DNA of 50,585 nucleotides, taken from JAILLW01 sp045640525. GTDB lineage: Bacteria > Bacillota > Clostridia > Lachnospirales > Lachnospiraceae. How positions within the stretch are numbered: the stretch's first letter is position 1; every line of letters begins with the position of its first letter. Location of the stretch: positions 1-50,585 of the forward strand of contig JAZUFE010000026.1 in NCBI GenBank assembly GCA_045640525.1, written 5' to 3'. Below are positions 33,048 through 40,545 of the stretch, piece after piece. The notes beneath the pieces were generated by a model that saw nothing but the letters and a program-made list of their open reading frames with translations, had not been told where the DNA came from and ran no database searches. Made by a program: the position numbers and the translations under genes.

Positions 33048-34427
33048 ATGTATAATGATACTATTTGTGCAATTGCAACTGCTTTATCAAATTCCGGAAT
33101 CAGCATAATAAGAGTGAGCGGTCCTAAAGCGGTTGAAATTGTGGATTCGATTTTTGTTAATCCATCTTTAAAACACATATTGAAATCTATAGAAAGCCAT
33201 ACAGTAAGTTATGGCTTTCTTTTAGATGGAGAAAATATTGTAGATGAAGTTCTGGTATCTTTTTTCAAGGGTCCTAAGAGCTTTACAGCTGAAGATACCG
33301 TGGAAATTAATTGTCACGGCGGTGTTTTTGTTACCAAAAGAATTCTTGATATTGTGGTAAATGCGGGAGCAAGACTGGCTCTTCCGGGAGAATTTACCAA
33401 AAGAGCTTTTCTTAACGGGCGAATTGATTTGTCAAAAGCCGAAGCAGTTATGGATTTAATTTCCTCTGAATCGAATTTATCTTTAAAAAATTCTGTTTCA
33501 CAGTTGCGTGGATCGGTATATTCGTTGATAAAGAGATTAAGAGAAGAAATAATATACGAAATTGCTTTTATAGAATCGGCATTGGATGATCCGGAACACA
33601 TTTCTTTGGAAGGATATCCGGAAAAACTTAATGCCAAAGTCAATGATTCTGTCAATGAAATAAAGAAGCTTATTGAATCATGTAATAACGGAAGACTGGT
33701 TAAGGATGGTATTAAAACGGTGATTTTGGGAAAGCCGAATGCCGGAAAATCTTCAATGTTGAATTTGCTGACAGGTTATGACAGAGCAATTGTTACGGAT
33801 ATAGCGGGAACTACAAGAGATATTATTGAAGAAAAGATAAGATTGGGAGATGTCAATCTTTGTATAGTAGATACCGCAGGTATAAGAAATACCGATGATA
33901 TTGTGGAATCAATAGGTGTCAACAGAGCCAAGGCTTATGCGGAAGATGCCGACTTGATATTATATGTTGTTGATTCATCGGTAAATTTGGACGAAAATGA
34001 TATGAATATTATTTCTATGCTCGAGAATAAAAAGAGTATAGTATTATTTAATAAATCGGATTTATCAAGTAATGTTGATATGGATGAAATTAAGAGTAAA
34101 CTTCCGAATTCATACATTATAAGGACATCTGCCAAGGATGAAAGCGGAATAAATGAATTGGAAGAGTGCATAATGAATATGTTTACTCTTAATGAAATCG
34201 ATTCTTCAAATGAGATTATTATTACAAATCAAAGACATAAGGAAGCATTGAATAATGCCATGAATTCTTTACAACAGGTATTGAATTCGATTAGTTTGGG
34301 TTTACCGGAAGATTTCTATTCAATTGATTTGATGAATTCTTACGCATCTTTGGGAGAAATTATAGGTGAAGAAGTTTCGGATGATTTGGTTAACGAGATT
34401 TTCGGTAAATTCTGTATGGGAAAATAG
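33048..34427 (+). CDS. mnmE: tRNA uridine-5-carboxymethylaminomethyl modification GTPase MnmE
   Basis: 459 residues. It has the N-terminal folate-binding domain, helical domain and a G domain with G1 GKPNAGKSS (229-237), G3 DTAG, G4 NKSD and the C-terminal CMGK holding the catalytic Cys. With MnmG it modifies wobble uridine 34 of several tRNAs. It begins 1 base after the jag stop and has no clear ribosome site, so it is likely translated by coupling. A perfect 11-bp hairpin followed by TTTT lies inside the gene at 33191-33224. Confidence 0.96.
   Translation: MYNDTICAIATALSNSGISIIRVSGPKAVEIVDSIFVNPSLKHILKSIESHTVSYGFLLDGENIVDEVLVSFFKGPKSFTAEDTVEINCHGGVFVTKRILDIVVNAGARLALPGEFTKRAFLNGRIDLSKAEAVMDLISSESNLSLKNSVSQLRGSVYSLIKRLREEIIYEIAFIESALDDPEHISLEGYPEKLNAKVNDSVNEIKKLIESCNNGRLVKDGIKTVILGKPNAGKSSMLNLLTGYDRAIVTDIAGTTRDIIEEKIRLGDVNLCIVDTAGIRNTDDIVESIGVNRAKAYAEDADLILYVVDSSVNLDENDMNIISMLENKKSIVLFNKSDLSSNVDMDEIKSKLPNSYIIRTSAKDESGINELEECIMNMFTLNEIDSSNEIIITNQRHKEALNNAMNSLQQVLNSISLGLPEDFYSIDLMNSYASLGEIIGEEVSDDLVNEIFGKFCMGK
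33191..33224 (+). other. Terminator-like hairpin inside mnmE
   Basis: AGAAAGCCATA (33191-33201), an 8-base loop, TATGGCTTTCT (33210-33220) and then TTTA form a perfect 11-bp stem with a T-tract, about 145 bases into the mnmE coding region. The amino acids (SIESHTVSYGFLL) are not strongly constrained. Whether it stops transcription when translation lags is unknown. Confidence 0.45.
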
Positions 34428-34439
34428 TAGGACAAAGAA

Positions 34440-36344
34440 ATGGGACAGAATACACTTGTTGAAAATGTGGATATTTGTGTAGTAGGTGCAGGACATGCCG
34501 GTTGTGAAGCAGCTTTGGCATGTGCAAGATTGGGATTGGAAACAGTAGTATTTACCGTTTCTGTTGACAGTATTGCCCTGATGCCTTGCAATCCGAATAT
34601 CGGAGGTTCTTCAAAAGGTCATATTGTAAGAGAAATAGATGCTCTTGGCGGAGAGATGGGTAAGAATATCGACAAGACATTTATTCAGTCAAAGATGTTA
34701 AATGTATCCAAGGGTCCTGCAGTTCATTCATTAAGAGCGCAAGCTGACAAATCCGAGTACTCGCGTTCTATGCGAAGAGTTCTTGAGAATCAGGAGCATC
34801 TTACAATCAAGCAGGCAGAGGTTACCGAATTGTTGTGGGAAGATTATAAAGATTCCACCGGCAATGATAAGAAGAAAATCACAGGAATTAAAACTTATAC
34901 AGGTACAACATATCTTTGTAAAGCTGTTGTTCTGTGTACCGGAACTTATTTGAAGGCACGTTGTCTGACAGGAGAGGCAATAACATATACAGGTCCGAAC
35001 GGACTTCAGCCTGCCAATTATTTAACGGATTCATTACTTAAAATGGGTATTGAAGTCAGAAGATTTAAGACAGGTACTCCTGCAAGAATGGATAAGCGTT
35101 CTTTGGATTTTGACAAGATGGAAGAACAAACCGGTGACAGTCCTGTAGTACCGTTTAGTTTTTCGACAGATCCCGATAGTGTACAAAAAGATCAGGTATC
35201 GTGTTATTTGACATATACTAACGAAAAGACACATGAGATTATCAGAGCAAATCTTGACAGATCTCCGATATATGCGGGAGTTATTGAAGGTACGGGACCA
35301 AGATATTGTCCTTCTATAGAAGATAAGGTAGTTAAGTTTGCCGATAAAAACAGACATCAGGTATTTATTGAGCCTGAAGGATTATATACGAATGAGATGT
35401 ATGTTTCGGGAATGTCTTCTTCTCTTCCGGAAGATGTACAGTTGGCAATGTACAGAACTGTTCCGGGAATGGAGCATTGTAAAATTGTTAAGAACGCATA
35501 CGCTATTGAGTATGATTGTATTAATCCTAAACAGCTTTATGCAACATTGGGATTTAAAAATATTTCGGGTTTGTATGCAGGAGGACAGTTTAACGGAAGC
35601 AGCGGATACGAAGAAGCTGCAGGCCAGGGATTAATTGCCGGAATTAATGCATCGATGTATTGTCTTAATAAAGAAGAAGTAGTGTTGGACAGATCCCAGG
35701 CATATATCGGTGTTTTGATAGATGATCTGGTAACCAAAGACAATTTTGAACCTTACAGAATGATGACTTCCAGAGCAGAATACAGATTATTGCTAAGACA
35801 GGATAATGCGGATAAGAGATTGCGGAAGATCGGTTATGATATAGGATTGGTTTCAAAAGAAGATTATCAGGCATTTCTTGATAAACAGGAAATGATTGAA
35901 AAGGAAATTGAAAGAGTAAAGAGTGTTAACGTAGGAGCAGCCAAAGCAAATCAGGACATATTGATTTCGTTAGGAACTTCTCCGTTAAGTAAAGGAACTA
36001 CTTTGGCCGAATTAATGTGCAGACCGGAATTGGATTACGATATGTTGGCTCCCTTGGATGAGGAAAGACCGGTTTTGCCCAAAGCAGTTATTGATGAAGT
36101 TCAGATTGAAGTTAAGTATGAAGGATATATCGAAAGACAATTAAGACAGGTCGAACAGTTTAAAAAGATGGAAAAGAAATTGATTCCGTCGGATATAGAT
36201 TATGATGCTGTTCCGAGTTTGAGAATAGAGGCAAGACAGAAGCTGAAGAATTTCAAACCCGTCTCTGTGGGACAAGCATCAAGAATATCAGGTGTATCTC
36301 CGGCAGATATTTCGGTGTTGTTGGTATATTTGGGATCAAAATAG
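34440..36344 (+). CDS. mnmG: tRNA uridine modification enzyme MnmG (GidA)
   Basis: 634 residues. The FAD-binding GAGHAGCEAALA is near residue 16, followed by NPNIGGSSKGHIVREIDALG, and AGQFNGSSGYEEAAGQG near residue 380. The C-terminal helical domain is complete (RISGVSPADISVLLVYL). It joins with MnmE to make the wobble-uridine modification. It lies 12 bases after mnmE, with AGGA as ribosome site. Confidence 0.97.
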   Translation: MGQNTLVENVDICVVGAGHAGCEAALACARLGLETVVFTVSVDSIALMPCNPNIGGSSKGHIVREIDALGGEMGKNIDKTFIQSKMLNVSKGPAVHSLRAQADKSEYSRSMRRVLENQEHLTIKQAEVTELLWEDYKDSTGNDKKKITGIKTYTGTTYLCKAVVLCTGTYLKARCLTGEAITYTGPNGLQPANYLTDSLLKMGIEVRRFKTGTPARMDKRSLDFDKMEEQTGDSPVVPFSFSTDPDSVQKDQVSCYLTYTNEKTHEIIRANLDRSPIYAGVIEGTGPRYCPSIEDKVVKFADKNRHQVFIEPEGLYTNEMYVSGMSSSLPEDVQLAMYRTVPGMEHCKIVKNAYAIEYDCINPKQLYATLGFKNISGLYAGGQFNGSSGYEEAAGQGLIAGINASMYCLNKEEVVLDRSQAYIGVLIDDLVTKDNFEPYRMMTSRAEYRLLLRQDNADKRLRKIGYDIGLVSKEDYQAFLDKQEMIEKEIERVKSVNVGAAKANQDILISLGTSPLSKGTTLAELMCRPELDYDMLAPLDEERPVLPKAVIDEVQIEVKYEGYIERQLRQVEQFKKMEKKLIPSDIDYDAVPSLRIEARQKLKNFKPVSVGQASRISGVSPADISVLLVYLGSK

Positions 36345-36354
36345 GTAATCGGTT

Positions 36355-37083
36355 ATGAGTAGTTATAGTTTTGATAAATTTGAAACAGGTCTTGAAGAAC
36401 TTGGTATAGTTTTGACACAGGAACAGTTTGAACAATTCGGATTGTACTACGATTTACTTATTGAGTGGAATTCATTTATGAATTTGACATCCATAACCGA
36501 TTGGGATGAAGTTATAGTAAAACACTTTTTAGATAGTTTGTCGATAGTTAAAGCTGTATCAAATATGACACAGGTGTCATATTCATTAATTGATGTTGGT
36601 ACAGGTGCGGGTTTTCCGGGTATACCTATTAAGATTGCTTTTCCGAATACTAAAGTTGTCCTATTGGATTCATTAAATAAGCGTATCAACTTTTTGAATG
36701 AAGTTATTGATAAACTGGGATTGAATTCAATTGAAACATATCATGGTCGTGCAGAAGATTTCGGACATAATGAGAAGTTTCGTGAATCATTTGATATATG
36801 TGTTTCGCGAGCTGTAGCTAACTTGTCAGTATTAAGTGAGATATGCATACCTTTTGTTAAAGAGGGTGGTATCTTTGTTTCATATAAATCTGAAAAATCC
36901 GGAGAAGAATGTGAACTTGCCGATAATGCCATAAAAGTATTGAGCGGAAAGTTAAAGGATAACATTAACTTCAATCTCCCATTATCTGATTTGAACAGAA
37001 ATCTGTTAGTAATAGAAAAGATTGGTTCTACTTCAAAGAAGTATCCGAGAAAAGCCGGGGTACCTTCAAAGAATCCATTGTAG
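36355..37083 (+). CDS. rsmG: 16S rRNA G527 N7-methyltransferase RsmG
   Basis: 242 residues. The SAM-binding loop is DVGTGAGFPGIPIKI, with LLDSLNKRINFL behind it and SRAVANLSVLSE later, all RsmG signatures. It methylates G527 of 16S rRNA. It begins 10 bases after mnmG and ends before a separate promoter for the histidine kinase, so it is probably the last gene of the rpmH transcript. Confidence 0.96.
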   Translation: MSSYSFDKFETGLEELGIVLTQEQFEQFGLYYDLLIEWNSFMNLTSITDWDEVIVKHFLDSLSIVKAVSNMTQVSYSLIDVGTGAGFPGIPIKIAFPNTKVVLLDSLNKRINFLNEVIDKLGLNSIETYHGRAEDFGHNEKFRESFDICVSRAVANLSVLSEICIPFVKEGGIFVSYKSEKSGEECELADNAIKVLSGKLKDNINFNLPLSDLNRNLLVIEKIGSTSKKYPRKAGVPSKNPL

Positions 37084-37094
37084 CAGTATTTGTT

Positions 37095-37123
37095 TTGACT
37101 TTTATTATCATTTTAATTATTAT
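37095..37123 (+). promoter_or_regulatory. Promoter that would give a leaderless histidine-kinase mRNA
   Basis: TTGACT (37095-37100), a 17-base spacer and TATTAT (37118-37123) form a near-consensus promoter. The seventh base after the -10 box is the A of ATG 37130. No Shine-Dalgarno sequence lies before that ATG, so the mRNA could start at the start codon. Confidence 0.6.
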
Positions 37124-37129
37124 TTTGTC

Positions 37130-38107
37130 ATGAAGAATAAAGAGTTATTTGAAGATTTATATTATTCATACTTATCAAAGAAGAAAGAACTTTGTAATGA
37201 AATTCTGAAAAATGATAACAGAATTTCGGAGATAGATAAGTTCTTATCTGAAGTTGAAGATAAAGACAGAGATTTGAAGATATTCAGTCCCTTTGATATT
37301 GATTCCGTATATGAAGGAAGGATTCAGAACGAAAAGGAGACCAAAGAGAGCTTAAAGAAAAGTAATGATGATATGCTTTCTTTAGTCAAACATTTGGATA
37401 AAAGAATTTCTCAGTTTAAGGAATTATTAGATGATGAAGAAAAGGAATCTGAGAAAATCGACAATTCTGAAAATATGGAATTTGAAGTGTCCGTATTGAA
37501 TATTCAGGAAAAGGAAAGATCAAGGATTGCTACCGAACTTCATGACACAACGGTTCAAAATCTTGTACATTTAATTCATTCTTTGGAATTATGTTCCAAG
37601 TTCATTGACCAGGATCCGATTAGGGCCAAGCTTGAAATTGAATCGTGTTCGAAAAATCTGAAATCAACAATTAATGAAATCAGGGAAACAATTTTTAATT
37701 TGAAGCCAATGTCATTTGCGGATTTAGGATTTGTTAAATGTATTAATGATTTCATGAATAATATGATGGTTCAATATCCGGCTGTTCAGTTTGAATTTGA
37801 AGTTGATGAAATAGGTGATTCTCCTGATATCAATATTTCAACATTCAGAATAATACAGGAATGTGTATTGAATTCTTTGAAACATAGTCAGTCATCTGAT
37901 TTAGTGTTACACGTGAAACATATAGACAGTAATTGTGAAATCAGTGTAATCGATCATGGAATAGGATTTGATCCTGAAAGTATTTCAGATAATCATTTCG
38001 GATTATCGATAGTTAAGGAAAGAGTAGTTCTATTAAAGGGTAGTATTAATATAGATTCGAAACCAGGTGTTGGAACGGTAATACATATTATTATTCCTCT
38101 TGTATAG
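37130..38107 (+). CDS. DegS/NarL-type cytoplasmic sensor histidine kinase
   Basis: 325 residues, no membrane segment. The first ~120 residues are charged and likely coiled coil, as in DegS. The HisKA_3 domain carries the phospho-acceptor H138 in ERSRIATELHDTTVQNL. The ATPase domain shows FRIIQECVLNSLKHS (N box) and DHGIGF, FGLSIVKERV (G boxes). It should phosphorylate the DegU-like regulator encoded 36 bases downstream. ATG 37130 is chosen because a longer ORF from 37022 overlaps rsmG and translates the promoter. There is no ribosome site before the ATG. Confidence 0.88.
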   Translation: MKNKELFEDLYYSYLSKKKELCNEILKNDNRISEIDKFLSEVEDKDRDLKIFSPFDIDSVYEGRIQNEKETKESLKKSNDDMLSLVKHLDKRISQFKELLDDEEKESEKIDNSENMEFEVSVLNIQEKERSRIATELHDTTVQNLVHLIHSLELCSKFIDQDPIRAKLEIESCSKNLKSTINEIRETIFNLKPMSFADLGFVKCINDFMNNMMVQYPAVQFEFEVDEIGDSPDINISTFRIIQECVLNSLKHSQSSDLVLHVKHIDSNCEISVIDHGIGFDPESISDNHFGLSIVKERVVLLKGSINIDSKPGVGTVIHIIIPLV

Positions 38108-38143
38108 ATTAGTAATGTAGTGTTTTGAAAGTGAGAATATATT

Positions 38144-38788
38144 ATGGCAATAAAAGTAATGATTGCAGATGACCATTCTTTAATTCGTGAGGGTATCAAA
38201 CAATTATTGGAATTGGATGGTTCTATAGAAGTAGTTGCACAAGCTGCAGATGGAATGGAATGTATGAACGTTCTTGATAATATTACTCCCGATGTACTTC
38301 TTCTGGATATTAATATGCCAAATATGAATGGCATGGATGTATTGACAGAATTGAGAAAACAGAAGAGTGATTTAAAGATATTAATTCTTACGGTTCATAA
38401 TGAAGTTGAGTATCTGGTTAAGGCAATGGATATCGGTGTTAATGGATATGTCTTAAAGGATTCGGGTTCTGCAGAATTAATTGATGCAATCAATAAAGTA
38501 TATAACGGTGAACAGTATATTGAGTCGGGTCTCATTCCGGCAATGAATTCAAGATTGATTAATCGTGATATTGATAAAGAAAGAATTGAATCATTGACTA
38601 AGCGTGAGATTGAGATTCTGAAACAAATTGCAGGTGGTAGATTTAATAAAGAAATTGCAGACAGTTTGAATATTACAGAAAGAACTGTTAAGAATCATAT
38701 TTCAAATCTGTTTAAGAAGATAGATGTAAATGATAGAACGCAAGCTGCTGTTTTTGCTATAAGAAATAATCTTGTGAATTTGTATTAG
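38144..38788 (+). CDS. NarL/DegU-type response regulator
   Basis: 214 residues. The receiver domain has the acidic pair D9/D10, phospho-acceptor D55 in VLLLDINMPNMNG, and conserved Thr and Lys (LTVHNE, YVLKDSGS). The LuxR/GerE helix-turn-helix is at the C-terminus (LTKREIEILKQIAGGRFNKE, TERTVKNHISNLFKK). With the preceding kinase it forms a DegS/DegU-like pair; such pairs control motility, secretion or surface genes. Targets are not visible here. Two terminators follow. Confidence 0.93.
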   Translation: MAIKVMIADDHSLIREGIKQLLELDGSIEVVAQAADGMECMNVLDNITPDVLLLDINMPNMNGMDVLTELRKQKSDLKILILTVHNEVEYLVKAMDIGVNGYVLKDSGSAELIDAINKVYNGEQYIESGLIPAMNSRLINRDIDKERIESLTKREIEILKQIAGGRFNKEIADSLNITERTVKNHISNLFKKIDVNDRTQAAVFAIRNNLVNLY

Positions 38789-38822
38789 TTGGTTCTCTAG
38801 TCACAAGAAATAAGTTACCAAT

Positions 38823-38856
38823 AAGATCGAGATCAATTGTGATTTCGATCTTTTAT
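38823..38856 (+). terminator. Terminator of the response-regulator gene
   Basis: AAGATCGAGATCA and TGATTTCGATCTT form a 12-13 bp stem with one mismatch and a 4-base loop, followed by TTATTTAT. It starts 35 bases after the stop codon. Confidence 0.75.
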
Positions 38857-38920
38857 TTATGTGATAAAGCATCGAGCGGATATTGTGCTTGTACAGATAT
38901 CCATTTGAACGGTAGCGTAC

Positions 38921-38955
38921 AATCGAGTAGTGAGAGTCAGTCTACTCGATTTTTG
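38921..38955 (+). terminator. Second terminator, possibly of a short RNA
   Basis: AATCGAGTAG (38921-38930) and CTACTCGATT (38942-38951) form a perfect 10-bp stem followed by TTTG. It lies ~65 bases behind the first terminator. Between them a GGATAT/ATATCC hairpin (38879-38903) can form. It may back up the first terminator or end a separate short RNA. Confidence 0.6.
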
Positions 38956-39029
38956 TAATCTGCGGAAGATATATAAGAATACTCTAAGTTTATTTGTATT
39001 GATACAATATGTAGGTTAATGAAGAGCTT

Positions 39030-39045
39030 TGTTTCACGTGAAACA
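39030..39045. other. parS site 1
   Basis: TGTTTCACGTGAAACA is a perfect 16-bp palindrome identical to the bacterial parS consensus bound by ParB. parA and parB are 2.3 kb to the right. Confidence 0.95.
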
Positions 39046-39089
39046 TATTGTGGCTGGAAGTATTTGTTACACAAGATTTAGTGAGATGT

Positions 39090-39105
39090 TGTTTCACGTG
39101 AAACA
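39090..39105. other. parS site 2
   Basis: A second perfect copy of TGTTTCACGTGAAACA lies 60 bases from the first. Degenerate half-sites (GTCGTGAAACA at 39121-39131 and CTGTGAAACA at 39148-39157) follow. ParB spreading from these sites organises the origin for segregation. Confidence 0.95.
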
Positions 39106-39221
39106 TTATATAGTGTAATAGTCGTGAAACAAAGTGATGTCATGTAACTGTGAAACATTTCAAATAGTAGAAATAATGTCTAGATGTTGTGTAGGATGGT
39201 TTGAATAGCTGTAAGTTCATG

Positions 39222-39430
39222 TGTATTGTATGCCCCATAATCCCGGATACAGAAAGTGTTTTTCTAATCACTTCTCAATTTGCTCTATTCATAGCAGACG
39301 GAACCGCAGCATTGGGCATCCATGCCCAAATTGCTGCTAAGTCGGACATCCTGTCTGACTTTTCCTGACAATGAAGAAGTGATAAGAAAAAGCAACTTTC
39401 TTCCTCAAGGATTATGGAACGTACAATACA
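39222..39430 (-). ncRNA. Candidate structured RNA element, copy A
   Basis: About 209 bases fold into one long interrupted stem enclosing two hairpins. Stem pairs (plus-strand positions): TGTATTGTA/TACAATACA (39222-39230/39422-39430), CCATAATCC/GGATTATGG (39235-39243/39409-39417), AGAAAGT/ACTTTCT (39251-39257/39395-39401), TTTTTCT/AGAAAAA (39259-39265/39385-39391), ATCACTTC/GAAGTGAT (39267-39274/39376-39383). Inside, GGAA/TTCC (39300-39303/39362-39365) closes a unit with hairpins at 39306-39337 and 39340-39360. Copy B matches it on the opposite strand, so the minus strand is used here as the homologous sense. Transcription is not shown. Confidence 0.5.
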
Positions 39431-39540
39431 CAAGTAACTAAAGTTATTTAGAAGTGATAGGTATAAGTATTTGGATTGAGAGTATGGTATGGAAGTAGCT
39501 TGAGCTATTTAGAAGTGATGGATACTGATATTGTGAAAAT

Positions 39541-39739
39541 TGCATTTGGAGGATTTCTCTGAGAAGGAAAGAAGCATTGTCTTAGTGTTTCCTCTATATC
39601 AGGGTAATCAGGACAGGATGTCCTGATTAGCAGCAACTTGGGCATGGATGCCCAATGCTGCGACCCGTACGTATTAAGCAAGTATATTTGGAAACACTTA
39701 GAAAATGCACTTTCCGCATCTTGAAATCATTCAAATGCA
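39541..39739 (+). ncRNA. Candidate structured RNA element, copy B
   Basis: About 199 bases with the architecture of copy A but different outer arms: TGCATTTG/CAAATGCA, GATTTC/GAAATC, GGAAAG/CTTTCC, GCATT/AATGC and AGTGTTTCC/GGAAACACT (39541-39592 pairing with 39690-39739). GGGT/ACCC (39602-39605/39663-39666) closes the core with hairpins AATCAGGACA-GGA-TGTCCTGATT (39606-39628) and GCAGCA..TTGGGCAT/ATGCCCAA..TGCTGC (39630-39661). The core closing helix is GGAA/TTCC in copy A and GGGT/ACCC here, a paired change that keeps the helix. Transcription is not shown. Confidence 0.5.
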
Positions 39740-39812
39740 ATATTCACAATACTTGCATTCTTGGTAACGCAATTTTCAAAATGCTTGCATTCTCGATAAT
39801 GCAATATTCATA
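39734..39812 (+). repeat. 32-bp tandem repeats, two and a half units
   Basis: Units at 39734-39765, 39766-39797 and a partial third from 39798 share AA(T/C)GCAAT(A/T)TTCA...TTGCATTC. Each unit is itself an imperfect palindrome (GCAA near the start, TTGC near its end). They lie between structured element B and the promoter region of the next gene and could be protein-binding iterons or a dispersed repeat. Confidence 0.65.
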
Positions 39813-39893
39813 ACACATCTTCACAAATCTCAACTCCTCTCCGATAATAGTATTGTACAAGGATGTATATTTCAAAACCCGGAGGGTAACAAT

Positions 39894-40493
39894 ATGACCA
39901 TAGGCGAAGCCAAGCATCTATATATTGATAAGTGCAATGAATATAGAGACGCACTTAACGAAATTTCCAAAAGAAGGACAGAACTGGAGAAGAAAATCCG
40001 TCTTAATCCAAACAGCAAATCAGAGTACGATGATGAAGCTGCAATTCTAGAACTGTCATATAATTCCATTAAAGAAAAACAAGAAGAATATGAGAAATGT
40101 CGTGACAGCATTTATGAGCAAGAATCATTCTATGCCAATTTGAAATCTACCGAACAGCAGGTAGATGCTGCTAAGGAATATGGTAAAGAAATGACTCGAT
40201 TAATGGAAGTTGCAAGAAGACTGATAAAGGGTGATATTGTTCCGGCTTCCGATGAGAAGAAACTCATGGATTTTAACCATGAATTGTATGTGGCATGCAA
40301 GCAGATGCAGGCTATGGCACAAGAGCATGAGGAAGATGATACACTGTGGGATGATGAAGAGGAGAACGAGTTCGAAGATCCTATTGAATATGCGGATAGT
40401 CAGACAGCGGTAATTGAAGATAGTGCGATGCAAAGTTCCGCTTCGGAAGATGCCGTGTCCTCGGTCGGTTCCAATTTTGATATTACGATATGA
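39894..40493 (+). CDS. Hypothetical coiled-coil protein
   Basis: 199 residues, highly charged and helical. Residues ~10-135 are dominated by Glu/Lys/Arg heptad-like patterns (ISKRRTELEKKIRLNP, IKEKQEEYEKCRDSIYEQ), indicating coiled coil. An acidic segment follows (EEDDTLWDDEEENEFEDP), then a Ser-rich tail. There is no signal peptide or membrane helix. GGAGGG lies 8 bases before the ATG. I do not recognise a named family. It sits between parS and parA, but nothing in it shows a link to partitioning. Confidence 0.75.
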   Translation: MTIGEAKHLYIDKCNEYRDALNEISKRRTELEKKIRLNPNSKSEYDDEAAILELSYNSIKEKQEEYEKCRDSIYEQESFYANLKSTEQQVDAAKEYGKEMTRLMEVARRLIKGDIVPASDEKKLMDFNHELYVACKQMQAMAQEHEEDDTLWDDEEENEFEDPIEYADSQTAVIEDSAMQSSASEDAVSSVGSNFDITI

Positions 40494-40545
40494 AAATCTG
40501 ATATTTGTGATATACTTGACATGATATGCATTGGAGGTTGAATCA

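Noticed and set aside
39222..39430. 6S RNA as an explanation of copy A
   Set aside because: The length fits, but 6S has one central bubble in a single rod; here the interior holds two stable hairpins with a closing helix.
39222..39739. Structured elements A and B as a MITE pair
   Set aside because: Their outer ends differ in sequence and no target-site duplication is visible, while the core is conserved; a MITE would keep its ends. Not excluded, but a less good fit.
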